Below, one piece after another: positions 1 to 10,673 of a stretch of DNA of 27,028 nucleotides (position 1 is the first letter of the stretch; the number at the start of each line of letters is the position of its first letter). This stretch comes from Ephemerocybe angulata (lineage: Eukaryota; Basidiomycota; Agaricomycetes; Agaricales; Psathyrellaceae). A model generated the notes under the pieces. That model did not search any database. It had not been told where the DNA came from and saw only the letters and a program-made list of their open reading frames with translations. A program made the position numbers and the translations under genes. The stretch spans positions 1 through 27,028 of the forward strand of contig JAACJK010000089.1 of NCBI GenBank assembly GCA_013368325.1, in the 5' to 3' direction.

Positions 1-67
1 CACGAGAGCGAGTCCAATGAATTCGTGGTTGAGAAGGCTTGTGGTCGTGGAGAGCTGAAGCGGCCAT
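1..67 (-). CDS. FunK1-type kinase, N-terminal fragment (runs off window)
   Basis: Reading leftwards from an ATG at 67-65, the first 22 or so codons are open to the window edge and end in a PRIHWTRSR segment. The same segment, close to the start codon, is found in FunK1-5 (IHWTRARARA), FunK1-2 (IHWTRSLARA) and FunK1-3 (YWTRSRARAA). By homology this is the 5' end of another kinase of that subfamily, lying head-to-tail downstream of FunK1-1. No catalytic part is visible, so whether the copy is intact cannot be judged. The identification rests on one short shared motif in the right position. Confidence 0.6.
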   Translation of the reverse strand, partial: MAASALHDHKPSQPRIHWTRSR

Positions 68-836
68 AGCGACTACGATATGGATGCAGAGGGGATGATG
101 GTACAGGTTGAAGAGTGAATTTGCCCCTTTCAACAAACATGTCGACTCCGCTGATGGCATCAATAGCCAAACACGGATACTCCCAGGCAGTCCACGGAAT
201 CCGTGCTTACCTGACTTCAAGTTTCGACAGCTTCAAGTTCGAAATCTATGTCGCTACTCGGGCTTGAGAGAACCTAAGGGTATGCGGGACTTTTGAATAT
301 AGCGGAGGTAAGGACGCTGAGGTAGTCTAGGTTACCTTAACACTAAAAGTGTTTGAAAGTCGCCATCAATCGCCACCTTTCCTCAAGTACGCTTTCTAAA
401 CTGTCGCTCGGAGAGCCGCATTGAAAACAGCTCGTCTCTGCCACCTTTGTGTACATGGGAATTATCAAACTCCGCTGTGCCCTTACATTGCTCTATCAGG
501 CTCCAGTCCCAACGGTTTGCGAACAGGCGTCGGGTTGAAGAGGTCACTCGGGTGATATTTTTTACTGAGCCGCCGTGCCGTTGTAGACCTATTTCAGTTC
601 TGCTACTTACACTGGCTCCCATGGGCAACCACGCCCTCCCATAGTTATCTACTTTATCCTTCCAAACTATGACGAGACTGGGCTGTCGCACACAACTTAG
701 ATGTAATGTCTTCCTAGTTTGAATATACACATTTGCAACCTGTCTACCATCTGGAACATGCGGTAGAAATGACCTACAATAGGCCTCATCGACAGTCTAT
801 GTGCATATATCATATATGTAAAGTTCGAATCTACTT
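68..836. other. Intergenic region
   Basis: This lies between the 3' end of FunK1-1 and the start of the kinase fragment at the left edge. The open frames on either strand (for example 383-730 minus and 447-644 plus) overlap each other antisense, resemble no family I recognise and show no intron or domain signature. It presumably holds the terminator of one kinase gene and the promoter of the next, but I see no defined element. Confidence 0.4.
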
Positions 837-3564
837 TCAGTCTCCGTCGGACTCCGCACTTCCCTCGGCCCGGGGAGGGTCCACTACCCGAACAGACTTT
901 TGCTTCCTCTTCGTCTGTGGTAAGTCTTCGTGTTGATGAACGTCCAACCTCCTCTTGAGGCTTGAGCGGTGCGCCTGGGTTACCGACTTTGCCGGTTGAT
1001 TCAGTGTCTGTGCACGGCTTTGGGTAGGTCGCTCAGGGGGACAAGGGGTGCCAGCGTCCGAGTCTGCCAAGGCTTCATCGACATCCTCCGACTGTATAAT
1101 GGCAAGCGCTTTGTCAAACGCTGCAATTATATCATCGTAACAGTGCCAGCTGTTGTCAGCTATCTCCATATACTTCTGGATTCTGCCTTCGTCTGTTATC
1201 CGATCTTCATTCATGGTTTGAATCCTTGTTTGGGCTGCATGAACGAGATTGAGGATAGTCCGGTAATCTTCAACAAGATCCCCGCATACATCTCCCACCA
1301 GCGAGAGCATCCACTGCTGATAGGCTGGGTCAAAAGGCCCACCTTCCCGTCTTCAGCCTGGTCGACATCGTGTTGGTTTGTCTTCGCAAACCTTTTCAAA
1401 GCGGCCTGTGAGGGAAGGGCACCTGGGCGCGCGTAGACAAGGAGGAAGTAGCACAGAATATAGTAGAACGACTCGAGGTCGTCCAAAGTTATGAGGTGGC
1501 GAAGGCCGAGGCGGATCTGACTTCTCGAGGGCCCTGCTGCGTAGGAGGGCGATGGATTGCCACATTTGAGCGCCCTATTCGAAAATTATGAGCTTTCATC
1601 ATAAGCTCGTAGACCATCACACCCACCGTACGAGGATCCTTGCTTATATCGGACATAGCGCGATTAATCCAGACAGCCATGTCGAGATCAATTAATATGC
1701 CGCGCTCTCCAATATCGTCGGTGGATCCAAGAAGAATGTTTCGGGGAGAAACATCTCTGTGCAGAACCTTTTTAAGCAGTAGAAGCTTCCTGTGACCTAA
1801 ACGTTGCGATGTCAGAACGAGTGATATATGTATATGTTAACTTTGAGAATTACGCACCATCAATCGCATCTCTGATAGCTGAAATGAGTTGAAAACGGGT
1901 TGAGAATATCTCAAGTGGTCCTCCATATTCCTCGATAACAACCCGAGATTTGATTCTGTTGTAGTAGTGCTGGTGGTTCGCCCCCTTCGGTCGATATTCT
2001 TTTGTTTCACCGCAGTTGTTCGAGTATGATACGGCCTGGGCGACTCCCTTAAGGCCTTTGGCCGCCATAAGGTACGAACTCTCTGGCTCCCTGCCCTCCG
2101 TACGCCATGAGTCCTTAATAACAACCGCCTTCCCGGTCTTGGAGTTGATGGCACGATAGCAGATGGTGCCGCGGCCACGGATGCTGGCACGTATAAACGG
2201 GCGAGAGTCCATCACTATATTGTAGACAGTGGTTATGCCGTCATCGTCGAAGTGCTTCACAGTTCCTGAGATCTTCTTCCCAGTAGACTTGTCAATTTTC
2301 CACTTGACTGACGTGTCTAGGCCCAAAATCTTCTCGTTGCACGTAGAAATGCCGACCACGAGCCGGATGAAAGTGTGCGGATCCTCGTGGAAGTTGATAA
2401 ATGGCGAAAAGTATACCCCACTTCGGTCAAAGTGGACAAGTCGAACCTCCTTCTCGGTGATTAGAAGAAACCGAACGAAATTTCGGTTGGGTTGTTGGAG
2501 GAGTATTTGTCTGAAATTCGACTGTTGAATACACATGAGGCTGAGAGAGGGCTGTACTGACCTGCAATACATCGACAGCTGCTTCGCGTGCTCGGTTATC
2601 TGATTCTTGTATTTTCCGAGCTTCACTTCCACCACAGAGGTTATATTTGACCAGCCAGCCTGAACCTCGAGCTGCGATGGGTTCGCTGAGCCTTCCTCAG
2701 GTAACTCAAAGGAAGGGCCAGAGGCCTTGATGGATATGTCGGGCAGGTGCTCTTCTTGCAGTCATCGTGCTTAAGCTTGACGTAATTGGTGTCGAGAACC
2801 TCGCGAGAAACTCCGGGGAACCTGGAGGTGTTGAACTGTGAAACGATGCTGGACAGGATCTTTACCAAAGGCGGATATATCTCTCTCTCCACCGATGGGG
2901 CCTCTGGGATAGCTTGCCAAGATCCGTCGACGTATCCATTCTCTGGATTAGCAAGGAACCGTTCTATGCTTGGAATGTTGGCTATTCTTGTGTAAAGCGA
3001 CTGTGCCCATTCGATGTTGACAACGTAGAGGTCCGTGCCGAGCTCGTCCAGGATAATCGACTTCAGTAACTTCAGTTCTGAGACGTTTCCTGAATTTTGG
3101 CTGGAGGGTCGGGTTGGAGTGCTGCTATTAAGGTAGGAAGAGGGGGGCACGTCTGCCTCGGACGCGACAAATTCATCGTCGGAGATCGCCGATTCGGACT
3201 CTGTGTCCGCTTCCGTGGATTGGGACCCTTTAGGGCACCAGTGCGGGCTATTCGATAGCTTCGACTCAGGGTTGGATGCCCAGGCAACTTCTTCTCGGTT
3301 GAACCTAACGAGGTAGTCGCCCGTATCGAGTGGGTCTTCATCGCGGGGGTTGGTTGGTGCGCCTTGGCCATCTACAGGAGCAACGGCTTCGACGACAGGT
3401 ACGGCTCGTTTGGGGCTATCTCCAGGGTCTGGCACCGCAGGGGAAGCAGGCATGTTGGGGAGCGAAGATGAAGGGAGAAAGAAAGAGGAAGAATCGACAA
3501 TGCCACCGGTACTTATATCCGCTCGAACAACGGCGTTTGATGACATAGCCATATCTGCCGTCAA
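837..3564 (-). CDS. FunK1-1: fungal-type protein kinase, frameshifted as sequenced
   Basis: Fungal FunK1 kinase (Pkinase_fungal family); substrate unknown. Four exons: 3564-2562, 2510-1858, 1796-1627, 1574-837, with introns of 51, 61 and 52 nt in phases 2, 1, 0. Order: low-complexity N-terminus, ILDELGT helix, LPDISIK...VVEVK region, QPNRNFV segment, nucleotide-binding lysine in VVIKDSWR, catalytic loop HRDVSPRNILL (near 1762-1730), metal-binding DLDMAVW, LDDLESFYYI, and a basic tail with LKRR. Three single-base shifts break the frame: near 2762-2775 before LPDIS, in the T run at 1487-1485 before LDDLES, and in the G run at 1283-1280 after WWEMYAG. Outside these points it aligns well with FunK1-4, so it is either a young pseudogene or a gene with uncorrected sequence errors. 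Start at 3564 is the first ATG; Met at 3549 or 3543 is possible. Confidence 0.8.
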
Positions 3565-4145
3565 TAGTCATAAACAGCCCAATAAAGAACACACTAATCA
3601 CGTGTTGTCCTTTAGGCGCGCAGCCTGAGCGTCTTTAGGGGCGCGCATAGGGGCGCGCATTGTCCAAAGACAGGGTTCAACCTGTATTATAGAGGAGCTG
3701 CACGGTACAATCGATGAACTGTGCTGGGAGCCTCACAATGATAAGGGATTAACCTGGGAAACCCCGCCTTCGACAGAATTGAGGGTGCGCTGGCTGGCGT
3801 GGAAGCGCATCGAGGAGAATGGCGTAAAAAAGAAGGTTCACAGACGGGATATACCAAGACACTATAGCGTTCCGAGGACTCGGACGGGCGGGATCATAAA
3901 AAACTCTTTGCAGAACTGTTAGATTTGCGCATGGGATATCATCAATACAGGTGGTCATACGGACAATCTGGGTCTCTAAGTGGATACCTCACAGATGAAA
4001 TGATCGCTCGTCTGAATCAAGTCAATGCTGAAATTACTATATCCTTGCCTCAAAGCAGCTCCAATTGCGTACAGATATTTAGTGACGATTGCGAAGGGAT
4101 ATGGTGAACAGAAATACAAAAGTCAGATCCACATGATGCACAAAC
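3565..4145. other. Intergenic region upstream of FunK1-1
   Basis: This separates the FunK1-1 start from the 3' end of the glyoxal oxidase and should hold the FunK1-1 promoter. The only structure I see is a short GC-rich tandem repeat at 3637-3660. A 69-codon frame at 3749-3958 (minus) has no recognisable domain and is not called. Confidence 0.4.
3637..3660. repeat. Two perfect 12-bp tandem copies of AGGGGCGCGCAT
   Basis: Copies at 3637-3648 and 3649-3660 are identical, and a related TTAGGCGCGCA lies at 3612-3622. They sit about 75-95 bp upstream of the FunK1-1 start codon, where a binding site could be. The function is inference only. Confidence 0.6.
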
Positions 4146-6652
4146 TTACATCGTAAGATACATCCCAGCGAACGCACCAAGGACCATGAGGGCCTTCGGC
4201 AATCTCTCCCGAAAGTCCCAGACGCCCGACGGCCTGAGCGCCGTTCTTCTTGGTCTCCTTCGAAGTGTCTCCAAGCTCAATCTGCGGTGCAGGGAGGTTA
4301 TGACAGGCAAGGTCTGCTGCGGCTCGATATTCCCTGAGCCAACCATGACCTGCACGCCAACCGAGGGCACGCCATTAACGACGATGAATAGCAATGCTGG
4401 GCCGGGTGCGAGCAGAGCCGGGTTCGGAGGGACTTGCGAGACGTGCAGAATAGCGGATGTGTTGCTGTGGAAGCCTGTAAAGCTCGTCTGGAGCTCGACG
4501 AAGCGTTGTCCCATATTCTAAACATGTCATTTATAAGTTGGTCTTGACGAAGCAGTCGTGGAGACGCAGCACAAGGACGTACCATGGCATGCGTAGAGAA
4601 GCCAGTCCTGATGAGAACGGCAGTCGTCTTGTTAAGATTTTCCAGCGTACCGAAGAGGTCGTCGGATGTGAGCTGCACATTGAACGAGGGGCCACCGTAC
4701 GTCAGCTTTGTAGGCAAAGCCTTGGGTTGCGGCCTGCGCTTTCCGAAGTATCCAGGGTAGAAGATCTCAGTGCGTATTCAGTAGAGAACTTGACGCCGGT
4801 GGTATGATCCGCGTTGGGGTTCGAGCCGGTCACCATGACGGAGCCTGTCCGTAATATACGGGGGTGAAGAAATTAGGGATAATGAATGCACAGTGAGTCG
4901 GCCACGACGTACCGTCTGGGAGAAGAGTGGCCGAAGAATGGTACATGCGAGGGATAGCGCTCGCGGAGAATCCGTTTCGTGAGAACCTCTGGCCTGCAGG
5001 GGCCTTCGGGTTATACAGGACAGGCGTAAGGACAGGTCCGTCGGCGTACGATTGGCCTGTGGCCCAGGTGACGTTCCATAACAGCGGTGCCTAGAAGAGC
5101 CAGGATTAGTATCCATGGGCAAATGGAAGTATGGGGTAAGCGAACCGGTAGCCGCTCCATTGAGCCCCAGAATCGTCCCATCGGGGAGTTGAATGAAGTT
5201 CAGCATGCTTCGTGCTTCTGGAGCGCGTCGTCGTGGGTATAGGATCCTGAAACGTCTGGGTGATCCTAACGCAGGAGGTCGACGGTGCTGCTGTATCGCG
5301 ATGAAGTCTGGGGCTTGCCATCTGCGAACTCCTTTTGAGTACGAAGCGACATAATGAACAGACAAGTAAAAGTACCTCTCAGTTGCAACAGCAGACCCAC
5401 CGCAGAACAGGATCGTCGCAGTCCAGTTGTTTGCGGGAGTCAAGGGAAGCATGATCGTCCCAGCACTCGCAGGATACACTCGAACGGCGTCAGGCATGGT
5501 ATCGAGTGCGTCTCCCTATTCGTCCGCCTGTCGAGGAGAATCGTCTCATAGTTGGCTTGCAGGAGAAGTTTCCCCGAAGGCAGTAGCCACACGAGGGGTA
5601 TAGATTGACGGGCAGCGTGCGGCTGAGCACAGGGGAACGGATGGGTTCCCCCGTAGGAGGGAAGAATTCGTAAGTCGGGTTGTCTGGTACTGGTCGTTAA
5701 CGTAGCCGCCGTTTCTGCAGCCGCCGATCTGGAAAGATATGGTGGTAAATGAGCGAGAGTAGCGGTCGTAGGTTAATGTGTGCGTACGATGATAATGCTT
5801 CCATCTTCGAGCGTCTCTCTATGCGTGGAGTGAGGACCGGGGCGGGTGCATGTGGCGTTCGACTTACAAGGTAGGGTACCATCGCTGATCAGACTGGTGC
5901 GGGGAGAGAGTCCAGTCACAGTGTTGGTCATTACACGGATTCAGCATCCTGTATTCAGCGTGAGCTGATCGAGTTAAGCTGGTGCCAGGGTCCATTTACC
6001 TGATCCTTTTACAAAAGTTAGCGACGTTGACTAGACATGTCACACGGTTGGGCGAACTTACGACTGGCGCCCATCTGGGTCGAAATAAGGGGCGGTACCG
6101 GTTTGGACATCCGCTGCATCTCCACCATATGTCACGGCCTGGTTACCGCCAACGTTGATCCAAGTGCATTGCCAAGAACGTTACCGCCCTGTTATACGAA
6201 GAAGTAAGGGGGTCTGGGGTACGGATTTCGTTCATGCACATACCGCGCAGAACGAGTTGGTCATAACTTCCATCGGCCTTTGCTGATTGTTGCTCAGAGT
6301 CCATTCTATCATCGCCCTCATTGGTAAGTACACAATTGATATCGGAGGAGACAAACCCGAGCCCCAGGCAGGGTGACCATTGATCTGCGTCGGGTTGTTC
6401 TCGACCTTGTCATAAAGTATCCGTGTTCGGGTTTCCTAAGAAAAGCTGCAACGCCGAAGACGTTAGCGACTCATGTAACCTTGTAAACTGAAGCGACTCA
6501 CCTGTTGACCACTGACGAGCGATTCGCCGATGATATCAAGCTACCAGGACTTCCATTACGCAACGCCTGCTCTACTGCGTCCTCCGTCGCTTGGCCAAGC
6601 GCGAATTTCCACGGCGCGACGCGATGCTTGTAAAGATGAGCGTAGTCCACAT
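4146..6652 (-). CDS. Glyoxal oxidase-like copper radical oxidase (AA5), frameshifted as sequenced
   Basis: Secreted copper radical oxidase of the glyoxal oxidase family: oxidises aldehydes and supplies H2O2 to extracellular peroxidases. The ATG at 6652 opens a short hydrophobic leader, then APWKFALGQATEDAVEQ, FDIIGES, GHPAWGSEW, TNSFCAGG (Cys of the Cys-Tyr cofactor), GGNQAVTYGGDAA, LNPCNDQHCDW, RWYPTL (partner Tyr), LPDGTILGLNGA, RMYHSSATLLPDG (Tyr-His copper ligands), GFSTHAM-NMGQRF (His ligand) and the C-terminal beta domain ending VNGVPSVGVQVMVGSG. All catalytic residues are present. Small losses shift the frame near 6618, 6538, 6420, 6166, 5684, 5597, 5511 and 4774. Introns are clean GT-AG, including two flanking a 6-nt exon at 6005-6000. 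The C-terminus after VMVGSG is uncertain; a hydrophobic tail ending at 4146 could be a GPI signal. Intact splice sites and residues favour sequence errors or very recent loss. Confidence 0.82.
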
Positions 6653-7778
6653 GGGAGTAACGAACGACGATGAATGGATAGGAGAGAAAAGGAGTTCAAG
6701 TTAGGATTGGCTGACAGCCCCTTCGTGATTTTAAACAGTCGCAGGGGCTGGCTGACACTTTTCATCGAATAGCCTTTCAGTCGTGGCCTGAGTCGATCTT
6801 CCGCCTGTCCGCCTCCTAGGAGTGCAGCGATGCATTGTTCACTGTTCTGAGCTGTTCGATGAAAGCCAGTCTGATGTGTTGACGTAGCCGGAGAAACCGT
6901 GCGTAGAAGGAGGGCTGGTCCCAGGATTCGTGAAGCTACGCGGGGCCGGGAAAACCTCCAAGGCTCTTGACAATCGATGCTTTTCAGAATGAGAATCCTG
7001 GTGGACGTTCACAGTTCTCAGTTCTTCGAACTTGGGAACGGGAGGAGGCTCGAGGGTTGCGATCTGAATCTGCAACCAGGATAACATTCGAAAATTGAGG
7101 ACCTGAGCAAACTGCTTCATCGTGTCTTTGGATGCGCTTGGAGGCTTGATGCACTCAGGTGAGATATATGGCGGAGACCGGTATAGATAAGAGGGAGACC
7201 CACTTCTTTCCCCTCCACTCCCTGACAACGGCATTGACCCTCCAAGATACCTAACAAATCCTGTATCGGAACAAGACATGCAGCCTCATAGAATGTAAGC
7301 TCTATCATTCGAGGGACGATAGTGAGACCGAGAGGAGTTCCAGCAATGGTAAATCGTTGGTCGAAAGGTTGCGATAGAGCGGAACGCTGTAGGCTTGGAT
7401 GTTTTGCAAGATGCTTTTCCGTTCAATCCCTGCCAACGTTCCATGAACCTTTCTGCTTTTATTCTCCTAGTTCGATCTAGCCGCCTAGGAGTCGATGTAA
7501 CGGTCCACGAGGGTCAACGATGGTGATAATCGTAGGAAGGGAGGCGCCGGGCGGGGCTGTCCAGACTCCAGGGGCTGTCGGACTATTTCGGACTCTGGAC
7601 TTTGTCTGTCCTAAGCCGGGCCCGGCAATCATTACGTAATTCTTACCACGCTCGACAATAATTCCCAAGCAAAGTGAACTTGCGAGGTTGCTTTCCAACG
7701 CTCATAGACTGCGCCATTTTTCAAAGCCTTGCATCCGATCGAACTCTATCACTTCCTTAAGATTGGTTCTCGTCCTAG
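6653..7778. other. Intergenic or degraded region, no assignable gene
   Basis: About 1.1 kb upstream of the glyoxal oxidase. On the minus strand several overlapping frames (7698-7477, 7308-7117, 7279-6839) have coding-like composition. One reads leucine-rich (LPLLELLSVSLSSLE, then DLLGILEG and LRHISHLS) across a frameshift, weakly recalling the LRR part of fungal F-box proteins. I cannot assign a family, start or exon structure, so I only flag a possible decayed gene. The part nearest 6652 should contain the glyoxal oxidase promoter. Confidence 0.3.
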
Positions 7779-10411
7779 AAGGGTCCACATCCAGAACCTC
7801 AGCCCCGGATTCACTGGACTCGATCTCTCGCAAGGGCTCGTGCAAGAACTATCCATGACGCTGCATTCACTGCGACAACTGGGACACCTGAACATACTGT
7901 GGAACCTCAAGATAGGGATCTAGACGCTCCAAGGGTATTTTTACGGCCAAACAATTCTCTGACGGCCCCGCCGATCCCTGAACCAGGAAATGGGGGACGA
8001 ACTTGAGGCGAAGGCTGTCTGCGAGAAGGCTCCCGCCCTTCGGAACACCACATCCCTCTCCAGCACGAACCACCCCCAAGTACACTGCGGATAATACCAT
8101 CACATAGCTCGACAGATGAACCCCGCCTCTCTGCCGATCCATATGCGCAAGTGAAGCTTGAGATCGGGGAGGAAGTGAAGATTGTCTCCGAGAATTGGAT
8201 ACATTCCCTCTACAAGGATCTGGTTGACCCAGGGGATATCCAACCTACCTTGCTTCTGAGACCTCCGGATATCGCCAGGACGGACAGTGGGTGGATCTAT
8301 TGCACAAGCCCGCCAGCAAAAAAGTGCTTTCCGGAATTGTTTCCAAGCTAGTCTCGTGCATCATCTCAGAGCTGGCGGAACCGTGCGAGGAAGGCGAATC
8401 TCGAGAAGTCGTTGACTCACATGCTGCAGCCTCGAAGCGCATAGGTCCTTGTCCCGACATATCCATTAAGGCTGCGGGCCCTTCGTTTCAACGAGGCAAG
8501 TCGCTGAATGGTTACGCTGGCGGCGTTAGTTATAGCAACCTGGCATCTCTAATCGATGTGGAACTCGATGACAAGGCCACCAGGTGGAGCGAGTCGTTCA
8601 GGCGCCCTCTACTGCAAGTAAGTCAACTCATCTGAACTGCCACCTTCATTTTCTTACAGACGATAGGTACATCTCGATGATGCAGCCCAATCGAAATTTC
8701 ATCAGGACCCTTCTGGTCACCGAACGCAGCTTCCGACTCGTGCACTACGACCGCAGCGGATTCTATGTTTCACAGCTGATGGATATTCACCAAAATTCAC
8801 ACACCTTTATCCGGATTGTTCTCGGACTGAGCTCTCGCAGAGAAGCGGTCCTCGGTTTTGACACGTCCATTCAATGGAGGTGTGACCCTGAGACAGGACG
8901 CAAGAGCGAAGGGACGCTCGAGACCGTCGACGCGGACGGACAACCCATCCTCTACAAACTCAAGATGGACCGACCGCCATTCGTCCGCACTGGGCTCTGT
9001 GGTAGAGGTACAACCTGCTGGTATGCTACGCATCCACAAACTGGAGAAGACGTGCTCGTCAAGGATGCGTGGAGAGAAGGTGGGAAAGCATCGGAATTCG
9101 CGTATCTGACTGCTGCACAAGGCGTCGAGGGAGTCGTCCAGATGATTTCGTTTCAGGACTTGTGTGCCGAAACGAAGGCCTATCGCCCTGAAAAATTCGA
9201 TTCGAAGGGCTACGTTAGCCGCACGAAATCCCGAGTCGTGATGCGTTGCTACGGGAAGTCGCTTGAGCACTTTACCTCTCGCATCGAAGCCATCTCCGCT
9301 GTCAGGGATGCGATCCATGGTGAGATGTCACTAATTTGTACTCATAAATGTCTGACAGATACACAGGTTACCGTGGTCTCTTGTCGAAGTCAGTTTTTAC
9401 ATAGGGACGTCTCACTGCAGAACGTCCTACTAGGGACTGTGAACGCCGCCCCTGGCTCCCGCGGAATACTTATCGACCTTGACATGGCCGTCTGGACTCA
9501 TACCGACATCTGTATTCTTCGTGCTGAAACTGAATTGTAAGTGTTTCCTTCATCTACTGGAGATTCTTTTTAACTTCTTTGTTAGGGGACGCGGCGTTTT
9601 CAGTCGGTTTCTGTCCTGCGGAGTCTAGAGATCGAGCTTCCTCCCGCCCACGATTACCTGGATGATCTTGAATCATTCTTTTATGTTCTGTGCCATCTGG
9701 TACTTCTTTCGAGCGCCCTGGGAAGCGGTCGGAGCGAATGGATGCCAACCTCGCGTATTGGGAAAAGGAAGACGCATCCGTCGTTGCGAACGCAAAAGGT
9801 GCGCTCCTGTACGATACTTGGGAATGTCCTTCGTGGTGGGGAGAAGCTACCGACGAGCTTTTCTGTGGATTCCAGGACATTCTGGTGCCAATCGTCAGGC
9901 AGAAGAACACGATCAGGACCAGCTGTCGGTCGACCCCCGCAGAGAAGCGAGAACGGCTTGAAGCAGTCGCCAGGGGACCCGCTGGCGACGTCTACGACAG
10001 AGTGCTCCAGCTTTTCGATAATGCGCTGGCGGCTTATGAACGCGAAGATCTGGAAGGTGGTCGAAATGCGACCGCTACGCTCGCTGCGGCGGAGCCCTCT
10101 CCTGCGATTCCTTCGAAAAACTCTTCTTCCAACCCAAACCCACTCCCCAGTCTATCCCTACAGTCGACCCAGTCCCAAACATCGGCGCTCCTGCGGATGC
10201 CTCCGAAATCCCCAGGAAGATTGCTGGTCTCAAACGGCGCTCCAATATAGATGCACCAGTTGACTTGCCATCTAAACGCAGTCGGCTGTCCCCCGCTCCG
10301 ACCACTCCTAAAGCTCCCACAAAGCGCCAACGGGGAACTCGTCCGAAAGCATCCCCGGCTACTAAAGCCGTTCGTCGGAGCGCGCGACTCAAGTCGCTCA
10401 ACCAGGCTTAA
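7779..10411 (+). pseudogene. FunK1-2: fungal-type protein kinase, multiply disrupted
   Basis: Paralogue of FunK1-5. Recognisable in order: PRIHWTRSLARARA near 7800, LEIGEEVKIV, ISELAEPCEEG, CPDISIKAAGPSF, QPNRNFIR, kinase lysine in VLVKDAWRE (near 9055), HRDVSLQNVLLG (near 9400), LIDLDMAVW, LDDLESFFYVL, WWGEATDELF, and a basic tail LKRRS...SKR ending AVRRSARLKSLNQA. Introns 1-3 sit at the family positions (8618-8668, one after DAIHG near 9319, and 9537-9585). Lesions: no obvious ATG and an in-frame TAG at 7776; TGA at 8004-8006; shifts near 8239, 8584 and 8603; an extra T in the run at 9394-9398 just before HRD; a lost G at the third donor near 9537; further shifts near 9721 and 10130. The catalytic residues themselves remain. 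Probably a pseudogene, though some shifts could be sequence errors. Confidence 0.8.
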
Positions 10412-10673
10412 GGGCGTTCTTATACTGCCATGCTTGTTGTAGCATGTCATACAATTCTGCCAATGTTGCACTTCGCACTTCTCTATCTTATAGATACTGC
10501 TAGATTATACCCATGCCCTCGTCTCAGAATGAATACCCCAATTTAAATACTTTTATATATTTTTGCACTGCGTTCATAAATGTACTATCTGCTCTGTGAT
10601 GCTGCAGCTACTCGGAATACGGTAACGGATTCGGAAATCAGACGCCCACCGCAGCGTTCCTGAAGCGCGAAAT

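Noticed and set aside
383..730. Protein-coding genes in the first 800 bases
   Set aside because: The frames on both strands overlap each other, lack domains and intron signals, and lie in what should be the region between two kinase genes.
837..3564. Programmed ribosomal frameshifting in FunK1-1
   Set aside because: Three shifts at unrelated sites without a common slippery sequence, absent from the closest paralogue FunK1-4; mutation or sequence error is simpler.
8797..9318. A 173-codon minus-strand frame opposite FunK1-2
   Set aside because: It is antisense to the conserved kinase core and resembles no known protein.
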